Source: Actinoplanes liguriensis
GTDB taxonomy: Bacteria > Actinomycetota > Actinomycetes > Mycobacteriales > Micromonosporaceae
Length of the DNA: 8,185 nucleotides
Reading direction: 5' to 3'
Assembly: GCA_000715855.1 (NCBI GenBank)
Contig: KL571291.1
Location: 1,169-9,353, forward strand
Under the pieces are notes generated by a model. The model was not told where the DNA came from, searched no databases, and was given only the letters and a program-made list of their open reading frames with translations. This document shows positions 1-8,120 of the stretch, piece after piece. The position numbers and the translations under genes were made by a program. Every line of letters begins with the position of its first letter. Position 1 is the stretch's first letter.

Positions 1-317
1 TCCAACCCGAGCGGCTCTGGCCCTTTCCCGTCGTCCCGCCCGGCCCGCGGCTCCCCGTCCGCCACCGTGACCGCGAAGACCGACGTCATCCCCGACGGAT
101 ACGGCATCTCCAACACATATCGCAGGTCGCTGACCACCAGCCCGGTCTCCTCGAAGACCTCACGGCGCACAGCTTCCTCGGCGGTCTCGCCGGGCTCGAG
201 CCCACCACCGGGCAGGGTCCACCACTCGCCGCCTCCGGATCGCCGGCTGCGCTCGTGGACCATCAGCACGCGCCCGTCTCGCACGATCACGGCTGCGGCC
301 CGTCTTCGTTCGCTCAC
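1..317 (-). CDS. Nudix hydrolase, C-terminal part beyond window
   Basis: The visible 105 residues contain a perfect Nudix box (G-x5-E-x7-R-E-U-x-E-E-x-G-U), read as GGLEPGE, then seven residues, then REVFEETGL, at about residues 38-60. The Glu residues of REVFEE bind the divalent metal that hydrolyses a nucleoside diphosphate linked to another group. An N-terminal beta strand ([16 protein letters not shown]) and WWTLPGG before the box are typical of the fold. The start is the GTG at 317; no other start lies in frame further upstream. No Shine-Dalgarno is seen, but TAGCCT ends 7 nt before the GTG, the arrangement of a leaderless actinobacterial transcript. The 3' end is cut off by the window edge. 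The substrate (oxidised nucleotide, ADP-ribose, other) cannot be told from the motif. It follows the lipoprotein gene on the same strand after 91 bp. Confidence 0.9.
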   Translation of the reverse strand, partial: MSERRRAAAVIVRDGRVLMVHERSRRSGGGEWWTLPGGGLEPGETAEEAVRREVFEETGLVVSDLRYVLEMPYPSGMTSVFAVTVADGEPRAGRDDGKGPEPLGL

Positions 318-323
318 GAATCG

Positions 324-330
324 CAGGCTA
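324..330 (-). promoter_or_regulatory. Possible -10 element of a leaderless Nudix transcript
   Basis: On the minus strand TAGCCT (TAnnnT class) is followed by 7 nt and then the GTG start at 317. Transcription would then begin at or within a base or two of the start codon. The -35 position holds CTGCAC, a poor match. Low confidence because a six-base pattern is easily met by chance. Confidence 0.3.
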
Positions 331-369
331 ACTGCCGGAATGGCCGCGTGCAGGATTCCTTCATTCCTC

Positions 370-378
370 TGTGGATAA
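370..378 (-). promoter_or_regulatory. DnaA-box-like sequence TTATCCACA
   Basis: The plus strand reads TGTGGATAA, the exact complement of the classical DnaA box TTATCCACA. It lies in the 91-bp gap between the lipoprotein stop and the Nudix start, about 50 bp upstream of the Nudix GTG. It is a single site. Whether DnaA binds here is inference. Confidence 0.4.
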
Positions 379-408
379 CTGGCAGGCCCAGAACGGGCAA
401 ATGCGTAG

Positions 409-978
409 CTACACCTTCGGAACGGTGACCAGGAGATATTCCTTGCGGGCGAGGAGTGCCCCGGTCAGCTGGATCCCCGTCTGCCCCTCGATGTACGTGA
501 TAGCAGTCTCGGTGTGATCGGTCACGTCCACCTCGATCCGGCCGTCCCGGTAGCCCCGTCGGCTCCCGTTCCCCGTGGCATCCCCGCGGTAGGCCACCAC
601 CGTGGTCCCCTCGGACAACGGCCCAGCGATGGCCGCATCCATCCCGAGCCCGCCCGATCCGTCCTCCATGAGCAGCGTCCAGCGACCGAAGCCCGCTATC
701 CCGAGGAGGTACCGCCCGGTGTCCTGTTCGCCGTCCCCGGGTCCGACCACCTGCGCCCAGCGGACCCTCTGCTCGTTCTTCCCGCCGATTGCCCGCACCA
801 CCACGTCGGGGCGCCGGCCGCGCACCATCGTGAGGCAGAAGCCCCGTCCCAGCGGTCCGTCCGCACCGGCCCACAGGTGTCGTTCATCACTGCCGCCGAC
901 CTCAAGAACGGTTTGTGACTCACCGCAGCCGGCCAGCGACATCAGGGTCACCGCCGCTAGAAGATTCCGCCGTTTCAC
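409..978 (-). CDS. Putative secreted lipoprotein (DUF6461-like)
   Basis: A 189-aa protein starting at GTG 978. The N-terminus has a lipoprotein signal: basic KRR at residues 2-4, a hydrophobic stretch at 6-14, and a lipobox LAGC at 15-18, so Cys18 is the predicted lipidated residue of the mature surface protein. The mature part has [11 protein letters not shown] at about 44-54 and [10 protein letters not shown] near the middle. To me this resembles actinobacterial DUF6461 proteins, which have no known biochemical function; that family call is from memory and only moderate. No clear ribosome-binding site precedes the GTG. The region upstream (979-1084) is unusually AT-rich for this window (AAATATTT at 994-1001) and may hold its promoter. 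The gene follows the tRNA-Ala hairpin and precedes the Nudix gene on the same strand. Confidence 0.72.
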   Translation of the reverse strand: MKRRNLLAAVTLMSLAGCGESQTVLEVGGSDERHLWAGADGPLGRGFCLTMVRGRRPDVVVRAIGGKNEQRVRWAQVVGPGDGEQDTGRYLLGIAGFGRWTLLMEDGSGGLGMDAAIAGPLSEGTTVVAYRGDATGNGSRRGYRDGRIEVDVTDHTETAITYIEGQTGIQLTGALLARKEYLLVTVPKV

Positions 979-1084
979 CGCGTCAGTAGACCAAATATTT
1001 CAGCGTCCGGTAGCACAAAGAAATCAAATGCTCGACGCTCTGTCCCCATTGGACCGGAGAGAAGCGAATGTCCGGAAAACGCTG

Positions 1085-1110
1085 AAGCCCCCACCTATTG
1101 GTGAGGGCTT
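1085..1110 (-). terminator. Hairpin terminator after tRNA-Ala
   Basis: On the minus strand AAGCCCTCACC, loop AATA, GGTGGGGGCTT form an 11-bp stem with one G-U pair. It begins about 10 nt beyond the tRNA-Ala 3' end and is followed by CAGCGTTTTC, a short T run. The position and the shape fit a Rho-independent terminator for the tRNA-Ala transcript. Confidence 0.7.
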
Positions 1111-1120
1111 GAGAAGTCTG

Positions 1121-1193
1121 TGGAGCCCAGGGGACTTGAACCCCTAACCCCCGCCTTGCAAAGGCGGTGCTCTGCCAGTTGAGCTAGGGCCCC
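1121..1193 (-). tRNA. tRNA-Ala(TGC)
   Basis: A 73-nt cloverleaf with acceptor arms GGGGCCC and GGGCTCC plus discriminator A. The G3-U70 pair, the main alanine identity element, is present. The anticodon stem CCGCC/GGCGG closes the loop TTTGCAA with anticodon TGC. The T arm GGGG-TTCAAGT-CCCC is intact. CCA is not encoded: the genome continues CAG after the discriminator. The 5' end lies 10 nt after the DLW-39 stop codon, so the two are probably one transcript, processed afterwards. Confidence 0.97.
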
Positions 1194-1203
1194 GAACAGC
1201 GCC

Positions 1204-1332
1204 TCAGCGCAGATCAGGAGCGGTGGTCGCCTCGTGCCAGAGGGCCCGCTCGTCGCTGGAGGCCTTGACCTTCTTGACCACCAACGCGGCAACGCCGACA
1301 ACGGCCGCCACGACCAGAAGCTTCTTCAGCAT
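1204..1332 (-). CDS. DLW-39 family mini-protein
   Basis: A 42-aa protein, ATG at 1332 to TGA at 1204-1206. It starts with MLKK, has one hydrophobic helix (about residues 5-19), a basic KKVK patch at 20-23, and a polar tail containing DERALWHEATTAPDLR. The hydrophobic helix plus the LW-containing tail is the pattern of the DLW-39 family, tiny actinobacterial proteins of about 39 residues with no established function. Its place between tRNA-Ile and tRNA-Ala is also typical. GGGGG lies 6 nt upstream of the ATG as a likely ribosome-binding site. It probably sits in the membrane with the tail in the cytoplasm, which is inference from the positive residues flanking the helix. Confidence 0.85.
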   Translation of the reverse strand: MLKKLLVVAAVVGVAALVVKKVKASSDERALWHEATTAPDLR

Positions 1333-1382
1333 CAACTACCCCCACTCTGGGACGGGAGACGCAACTGTGAGAGCAAAACAAT

Positions 1383-1424
1383 GGGCGACCCAAGTCCGCG
1401 CTATCCGTGCGGACAGGATCGCCC
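1383..1424 (-). terminator. Nested hairpin after tRNA-Ile
   Basis: An outer stem GGGCGA (1383-1388) pairs with TCGCCC (1419-1424), and an inner stem GTCCGC (1394-1399) with GCGGAC (1409-1414). On the minus strand the structure starts 10 nt after the tRNA-Ile 3' end and is followed by ATTGTTTTGC, so it could end the tRNA-Ile transcript or act as a processing signal. Read-through to DLW-39 and tRNA-Ala is not excluded. Confidence 0.5.
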
Positions 1425-1433
1425 GATCGCTCG

Positions 1434-1507
1434 TGGGGCTAGATGGAATCGAACCATCGACCTCAGAGTTATCAGCTCTGCGCTCTAACCGACTGAGCTA
1501 TAGCCCC
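1434..1507 (-). tRNA. tRNA-Ile(GAT)
   Basis: A 74-nt cloverleaf with acceptor arms GGGGCTA and TAGCCCC plus discriminator A. The D arm is GCTCAGTCGGTTAGAGC. The anticodon stem CAGAG/CTCTG encloses CTGATAA with anticodon GAT. The T arm GATGG-TTCGATT-CCATC is intact. CCA is not encoded. The tRNA-Ile then tRNA-Ala order downstream of gyrA is widely conserved in actinobacteria, including mycobacteria (ileT-alaT). Confidence 0.97.
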
Positions 1508-1522
1508 TCACCTGCGGACAGA

Positions 1523-1528
1523 ACATTA
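1523..1528 (-). promoter_or_regulatory. Candidate -10 element for tRNA-Ile
   Basis: TAATGT on the minus strand fits TAnnnT and ends 15 nt before the tRNA-Ile 5' end, leaving a leader of roughly 8-9 nt. A weak -35 candidate, TTGGTG, lies 19 nt upstream inside the preceding hairpin. The spacing is plausible but the -35 is poor. Confidence 0.35.
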
Positions 1529-1532
1529 CCGC

Positions 1533-1576
1533 ATCGGGTTGCGAGCCACCAAAACGGGGGTGGCTCACAACCCGAT
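1533..1576 (-). terminator. Strong hairpin ending the gyrase/DUF3566 operon
   Basis: ATCGGGTTGCGAGCCACC (1533-1550) and GGTGGCTCACAACCCGAT (1559-1576) form an 18-bp stem with a single C-A mismatch and an 8-nt loop. It starts 8 bp beyond the DUF3566 stop codon. There is no long T run, which is common for terminators in high-GC actinobacteria. It separates the protein operon from the tRNA genes. Confidence 0.8.
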
Positions 1577-1584
1577 CAGGGATG

Positions 1585-2490
1585 TCAGTCTCGCTCCGCG
1601 AGCGTCAGCTCGATGCCACCGACCAGGTCGGCGCAGACGTTGTAGATGAACGCCCCGAGCGTCGCCAGCGCCGTGAAGAGCACGACGTTGACCGCGCCGA
1701 TCAGCATCGACGTGCCGATGACGCCCCACGCGGTGATCCGGAAGCCACCGCCGGACGCCTCCGCGCCGCCGCTGGCGCTGACCAGCTCCTTGAGGCTGTC
1801 GTTGACCGACGTCCACACGCCCATCGTGTCCAGCGCCAGGTAGAGCACCGAGGTCGCGACGACCACCACGATGAAGAGCACGATCGAGACCGCGAACGCG
1901 AACTTCATCACGGACCAGGGGTCGATCCGCTTGAGGTTCAGCCGGGCCCGTCGCGGGCCACGCGCCGCGGCCGAGGAGACCGTGGAACGGGCCGAGCGAA
2001 CCGCTTCGGAGACCCGGGCGGCCCCCACCGCCGATGTCCCACCGGGGCCGGCCGGCGTGGCCGTCCCGCTGATCGGCGCCGTGCGCTGTTTCGCGGCGCC
2101 GGGTGGGGTCACCGTGGGCGTGCTGCCCATCGGGCGCGCAGCGGCGCCCGAGACGGTTCCGGGAGTGGTCCCGGGACGCGTCTGAGCGGCCCCTGGCGCG
2201 GCGCCCTTGCCCTTGGTCACGACCGGCACCGCCGCCGAGGCCTTGGCCACAGCGGGACCGCCGGGCTGCTGGCGTTTGGCATCGGCATCCGGCCCGGCAG
2301 CGGGCGGCTCACCGGGCGGCGGGGCCATGCCCGGCGCCCTGGTGAACTTCGGCGGGGACGGGGCATCGGCGGGGACAGCGGCGCGCCCAGCGGACTCGCG
2401 TCCGGGCGTTGCGGCGCTGTCGTTCTTCGCCGCATCGCCCGGAGCCGCTGAGCTCCCGGGGCCCCCCGACTTCGCCTGTGTCTCCGGCAT
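1585..2490 (-). CDS. DUF3566 domain-containing membrane protein
   Basis: A 301-aa protein. The first about 180 residues are rich in Ala, Pro and Gly, with no visible fold, and look like a disordered cytoplasmic arm. After RARLNLKRIDPWSVMKF comes a first membrane helix at about 196-220, then a loop (DTMGVWTSVNDSLKEL), and a second helix at about 255-285, ending IYNVCADLVGGIELTLAERD. The conserved IDPWSVMK lead-in and the C-terminal two-helix unit are the hallmark of DUF3566, the family of Mycobacterium tuberculosis Rv0007, which also lies just after gyrA. Its function is not established. I chose ATG 2490 over the adjacent TTG 2493: AGGA inside the gyrA 3' end lies 7 nt upstream of the ATG. Only 3 bp separate it from the gyrA stop, so translation is likely coupled to gyrA. 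Confidence 0.93.
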   Translation of the reverse strand: MPETQAKSGGPGSSAAPGDAAKNDSAATPGRESAGRAAVPADAPSPPKFTRAPGMAPPPGEPPAAGPDADAKRQQPGGPAVAKASAAVPVVTKGKGAAPGAAQTRPGTTPGTVSGAAARPMGSTPTVTPPGAAKQRTAPISGTATPAGPGGTSAVGAARVSEAVRSARSTVSSAAARGPRRARLNLKRIDPWSVMKFAFAVSIVLFIVVVVATSVLYLALDTMGVWTSVNDSLKELVSASGGAEASGGGFRITAWGVIGTSMLIGAVNVVLFTALATLGAFIYNVCADLVGGIELTLAERD

Positions 2491-2493
2491 CAA

Positions 2494-4596
2494 CTAGTCC
2501 TGTTCGTCAGGCTCGTCGGCATTGCGAGCAAGCGCCACGATGGTTACACCTTCAGGGAGGTCCATCAGCTTGACCCCCATTGTGTTCCGATCCCGTGTGC
2601 GCCGTACAGGCTTCACGGGAGTCCGGATGACACCACCATTGCTGGTGATGGCAAACAGTTCATCCTCCGGGCTGATCACCAGAGCGCCGACAAGTCCACC
2701 ACGACGTTCAGTGATCTTCGCGGTGAGCACCCCCTTGCCGCCGCGCCCCTGCACCGGATATTCCTCGATCGGCGTGCGCTTCGCATACCCACCGTTGGTG
2801 GCGACCAACACATCCATGTCGTCGCGGACCACTTCCATGGCGAGAAGCTCGTCGTTGTCGCCGAAGCGCATGCCGATCACACCGGACGTCGCCCGTCCCA
2901 TCGGCCGCAGCGCATCGTCGGTCGCGTTGAACCGGATGGCCTGGGCATGCTTGGACACGAGCAGGAGGTCGTCCTCCGGTGCCACCAGAGCCGCGCCCAC
3001 CAATTCGTCATCCTCCCGCAGGTTGATGGCGATGATGCCACCGCTGCGGTTGGAGTCAAATTCGTCGAGGCGGGTCTTCTTCACGAGACCATTCTTAGTG
3101 GCGAGCACAAGGTAGGGCGCGACCTGGTAATTCGAGATCTGGATGACCTGCGCGATCTGCTCGTCAGGCTGGAACGCCAGCAGGTTCGCGACGTGCTGTC
3201 CCTTGGCGGTGCGGTTCGCTTCGGGCAGTTCGTAGGCCTTCGCCCGATAGACCCGGCCCTTGTTCGTGAAGAACAGCATCCAGTCGTGCGTGGAGATCAC
3301 GTAGAAGTGCGAGACGATGTCGTCCTGCCGCAGGGTTGCGCCGCTCACGCCCTTGCCGCCGCGCTTCTGCGATCGATACATGTCGACCTTGGTGCGTTTG
3401 GCGTAACCGGTACGTGTGATCGTCACCACAACGTCCTCGCGCGCGATGAGGTCCTCCATGGAGACCTCGCCGTCGAACGGGATGATCTGGGTACGCCGGT
3501 CGTCCCCGAACTTCTGCACGATCTCGCCGAGCTCGTCGGAGATGATCGCCCGCTGGCGCTCCGGCTTCGCGAGGATGTCCTTGAAGTCGGCGATCTCGAT
3601 CTCGATCTTCGCCAGCTCGTCGACGATCCGCTGCCGCTCCAGGGCGGCCAGCCGGCGGAGCTGCATGTCGAGGATCGCGGTGGCCTGGATCTCGTCGACG
3701 TCGAGCAGCGTCATCAGGCCCTGGCGGGAGTCCTCCACCGTGGGCGAGCGCCGGATCAGGGCGATGACCTCGTCGAGCATGTCGAGGGCCTTGGCCAGAC
3801 CGCGCAGGATGTGCGCGCGCTCCTCGGCCTTGCGCAGGCGGTACGCCGTCCGCCGACGGATGACCTCGATCTGGTGCTCGACGTAGTACCGGATGAACTG
3901 CGCCAGGTTCAGCGTGCGCGGCACCCCGTCGACCAGGGCCAGCATGTTGGCGCCGAAGGTCTCCTGGAGCTGGGTGTGCTTGTAGAGGTTGTTCAGCACC
4001 ACCTTGGCGACCGCATCGCGCTTGAGCACGAGGATCAACCGCATGCCGGTACGGCCGGACGACTCGTCCCGGATGTCGGCGATCCCGGTGAGCTTGCCCT
4101 CCTTGACCAGCTCCGCGACCCGCTCCGCGAGGTTGTCCGGGTTCACCTGGTACGGCAGCTCGGTGACCACGAGACAGGGCCGGCCGCGGGTGTCCTCTTC
4201 CACCTCGACCACGGCGCGCATCCGGATCGAGCCACGACCCGTCCGGTACGCGTCCTGGATCGCCTGTTGTCCCACGATCAGGCCGTACGTCGGGAAGTCG
4301 GGTCCCTTGACGATCTCGAGCAGTGCCTCGAGGGTGGTCGCCTCGTCCGCGTCGATGTTGTCCAGGCACCACTGAACGGCGGCCGCGATCTCCCGCAGGT
4401 TGTGCGGCGGGATCTTGGTGGCCATGCCGACCGCGATGCCCTCGGAGCCGTTGACCAGCAGGTTCGGGAAGCGCGCCGGCAGGATCGTCGGCTCTTTGGT
4501 ACGCCCGTCGTAGTTGTCCTGCATGTCGACGGTGTCCTCGTCGATGTCCCGCAGCATCTCCATCGCCAGCGGGGACAGCTTCGACTCGGTGTACCG
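2494..4596 (-). pseudogene. gyrA: DNA gyrase subunit A, fragment from catalytic Tyr to C-terminus
   Basis: This 700-residue stretch begins [14 protein letters not shown]; the Tyr codon at 4591-4593 is the catalytic tyrosine (E. coli Tyr122) that attacks DNA and holds the broken strand. It continues through the tower and coiled-coil parts to the C-terminal beta-pinwheel that wraps DNA. The GyrA box QKRGGKG, needed for negative supercoiling, is encoded at 3349-3369. The protein ends in an acidic tail, DEPDEQD. The fragment has no native start: the reading frame is severed at 4597 by the mosaic-end repeat, and the first in-frame ATG (4563) is an internal methionine, not a real start. Joined with the N-terminal part and about 29 missing or split codons, the whole protein would be about 837 aa, normal for actinobacterial GyrA. 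I regard the break as a sequence artefact and the gene as functional in the organism. Confidence 0.95.
3349..3369 (-). other. gyrA: GyrA box (QKRGGKG) coding segment
   Basis: Seven codons give Gln-Lys-Arg-Gly-Gly-Lys-Gly, matching the GyrA-box signature in blade 1 of the C-terminal domain. In the reconstructed protein it lies at about residues 547-553, close to the E. coli position (560-566). It marks this subunit as gyrase and not topoisomerase IV ParC. Confidence 0.85.
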
Positions 4597-4597
4597 C

Positions 4598-4626
4598 CTG
4601 TCTCTTATACTGTGTATAAGAGACAG
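4598..4626. other. Back-to-back Tn5 mosaic ends (tagmentation adapter artefact)
   Basis: The left arm CTGTCTCTTATAC (4598-4610) and right arm GTATAAGAGACAG (4614-4626) are perfect inverted repeats around TGT. Each is the outer part of the synthetic 19-bp mosaic end CTGTCTCTTATACACATCT; the right side keeps 16 of its bases. The mosaic end is an engineered hybrid of the Tn5 outside and inside ends, so it is not expected in a wild genome. No 9-bp duplication flanks it (GTGTACCGC on the left, ATCCGGACC on the right), unlike a true Tn5 insertion. By comparison with E. coli GyrA, 28 codons (84 bp) of host sequence are absent at this point. The best reading is two contigs ending in untrimmed adapter that were joined through the palindrome. 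Confidence 0.95.
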
Positions 4627-4952
4627 ATCCGGACCAGGGCGTCGTAGATCGACGAGTCACCGTGCGGGTGGTAGTTGCCCATCACGTCGCCGACGACGCG
4701 CGCGCACTTCACGTACCCACGATCGGGCCGGAAGCCCGCGTCGTACATCGCATAAAGGATCTTGCGGTGCACGGGCTTCAGACCGTCGCGGACATCCGGC
4801 AGGGCACGGCCCACGATGACGCTCATCGCGTAGTCGAGGTACGAGCGCTGCATCTCGACCTCGAGACCCACCGGCTCGACGCGCTGGCTCACGCCGCCGC
4901 CGGTCTCTTCCGGGATCGCGTCGCCGCCAGGGGGTTCGGGAATGTCAGTCAC
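4605..4952 (-). pseudogene. gyrA: DNA gyrase subunit A, N-terminal fragment with QRDR
   Basis: GTG at 4952 opens the true gyrA start; AAGGG lies 6 nt upstream as ribosome-binding site. The first 108 codons are native: an acidic leader (about 1-25), then [31 protein letters not shown], the winged-helix start of GyrA. The quinolone-resistance region [12 protein letters not shown] is at about 95-106, with Ser100 and Asp104 at the positions of E. coli Ser83 and Asp87, so both usual resistance sites are in the susceptible state. After Arg108 the frame enters the mosaic-end repeat, reads CLLYTV and hits TAA at 4605-4607. Those last residues are not part of the protein. GyrA pairs with GyrB as A2B2 gyrase. 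Confidence 0.95.
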
Positions 4953-5076
4953 TGTTAACCCTTACTCAAGGTGAAGCCAGACAAATTCGGCCAAAGACCC
5001 GCGAACTGCTGTGGATAACACTGTGGAAAGGTGCCCATCGCTGTGGACACGTGACCACCAGTCGTTAGCCGGAAGA
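4953..5076 (-). promoter_or_regulatory. gyrB-gyrA spacer with DnaA-box-like cluster
   Basis: The 124-bp spacer holds, read on the minus strand, GTGTCCACA (5042-5050), CTTTCCACA (5022-5030) and TTATCCACA (5010-5018). The last is a perfect classical DnaA box, the first differs from the actinobacterial form TTGTCCACA at one position, and the middle one at two. GGACACGTGACC at 5045-5056 is a near-perfect palindrome overlapping the first site. No convincing separate gyrA promoter was identified, but the spacer is long enough to hold one. DnaA control of gyrA is inference. Confidence 0.5.
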
Positions 5077-7530
<2,454 letters not shown>

Positions 7531-7537
7531 TCATGTC

Positions 7538-7546
7538 GAGGAAGGG
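7538..7546 (+). promoter_or_regulatory. Ribosome-binding site deciding the 7554 start
   Basis: GAGGAAGGG, purine-rich and close to the anti-Shine-Dalgarno complement, ends 7 nt before ATG 7554. The in-frame ATGs at 7512 and 7533 have no properly spaced site, so the third ATG is the best start. Confidence 0.7.
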
Positions 7547-7553
7547 TTGCCCG

Positions 7554-8120
7554 ATGGCGCACGACAAGGGCCTGGACAACGTCGCGGTGCACTGGCCGCG
7601 GACGAACCAGTACTACGACCCGGTGGCTCCCGCCGAGTTCGTCGACTTCGGCGCGATCGCCGACGCCCCGGAGATCGCCGCGCCGACCGGCGCGCTCGCG
7701 CTGCACATCGCCAAGACCGGCACAGTGCGCGCCACCGCGTACACCGAGCTCGTCGACCTGCTGCTCGGCCTGGAGGGCGTGCTCTACGCGACCGACGCCG
7801 CCGCCGAGGACGAGGACCCGGTGATCGACCCGGACGGTTGCGCCTGGATCGCGGGCGGTCTGGAGCGCTTCGTCGAGGGCCACGAGAAGTTCGGTGACCT
7901 GGTCACCTTCGACACGGTGGCCGAGGTGATGAAGACGGCGATCGCCGGCGGCCGCCTCGCCGAGCAGCAGCTGCGCTGGCTCGACCACCGGCTCGCCGCG
8001 CTGCGCGACGATGCCGGCAACGCGCCGCACTGGAGCTTCGCCCGCACCGAGCTCGCGGTCCTGGCCGGGTTCTACCGCCGCTGCGCGGAGCGGGGCTTCG
8101 CGGTCTTCGCGGACTACTGA
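7554..8120 (+). CDS. Hypothetical protein divergent from gyrB
   Basis: A 188-aa soluble protein (MAHDKGLDNVAVHWPRTNQYYDP...), acidic, with no signal peptide or membrane helix. I do not recognise the family. Visible traits: a Trp/Tyr-rich start (HWPRTNQYYDP), an alpha/beta-looking middle, several acidic runs (AAAEDEDPVIDPDG), a helical part EQQLRWLDHRLAALRDDA at about 141-158, and an aromatic C-terminus (FYRRCAERGFAVFADY). Third-position GC bias matches the neighbouring genes, so it is a genuine resident coding region, not recent foreign DNA. The longer forms from 7512 or 7533 are possible but lack a spaced ribosome-binding site. It is transcribed away from gyrB and is not obviously tied to gyrase. 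Downstream 65 bp to the window end show only weak inverted repeats and no gene. Confidence 0.75.
   Translation: MAHDKGLDNVAVHWPRTNQYYDPVAPAEFVDFGAIADAPEIAAPTGALALHIAKTGTVRATAYTELVDLLLGLEGVLYATDAAAEDEDPVIDPDGCAWIAGGLERFVEGHEKFGDLVTFDTVAEVMKTAIAGGRLAEQQLRWLDHRLAALRDDAGNAPHWSFARTELAVLAGFYRRCAERGFAVFADY

Noticed and set aside
314..1147. Overlapping frames around the lipoprotein gene on both strands
   Set aside because: Only the 409-978 minus frame has a signal peptide and lipobox; the others show no coherent protein features.
1585..2451. Plus-strand frames opposite the DUF3566 gene
   Set aside because: Low-complexity Arg/Gly-rich mirror of the Ala/Pro-rich arm; the minus strand has the recognisable membrane domain and a ribosome-binding site.
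4598..4626. Natural Tn5-type or MITE insertion in gyrA
   Set aside because: Only 29 bp, mosaic-end sequence is engineered, no 9-bp target duplication, and host bases are missing instead of duplicated.
2947..4647. 566-codon open frame opposite gyrA
   Set aside because: Same antisense shadow effect; it even reads through the mosaic-end artefact.
4953..5076. Replication origin oriC in the gyrB-gyrA spacer
   Set aside because: Only three box-like sites, no AT-rich unwinding stretch, and actinobacterial oriC normally lies next to dnaA-dnaN, which are not here.
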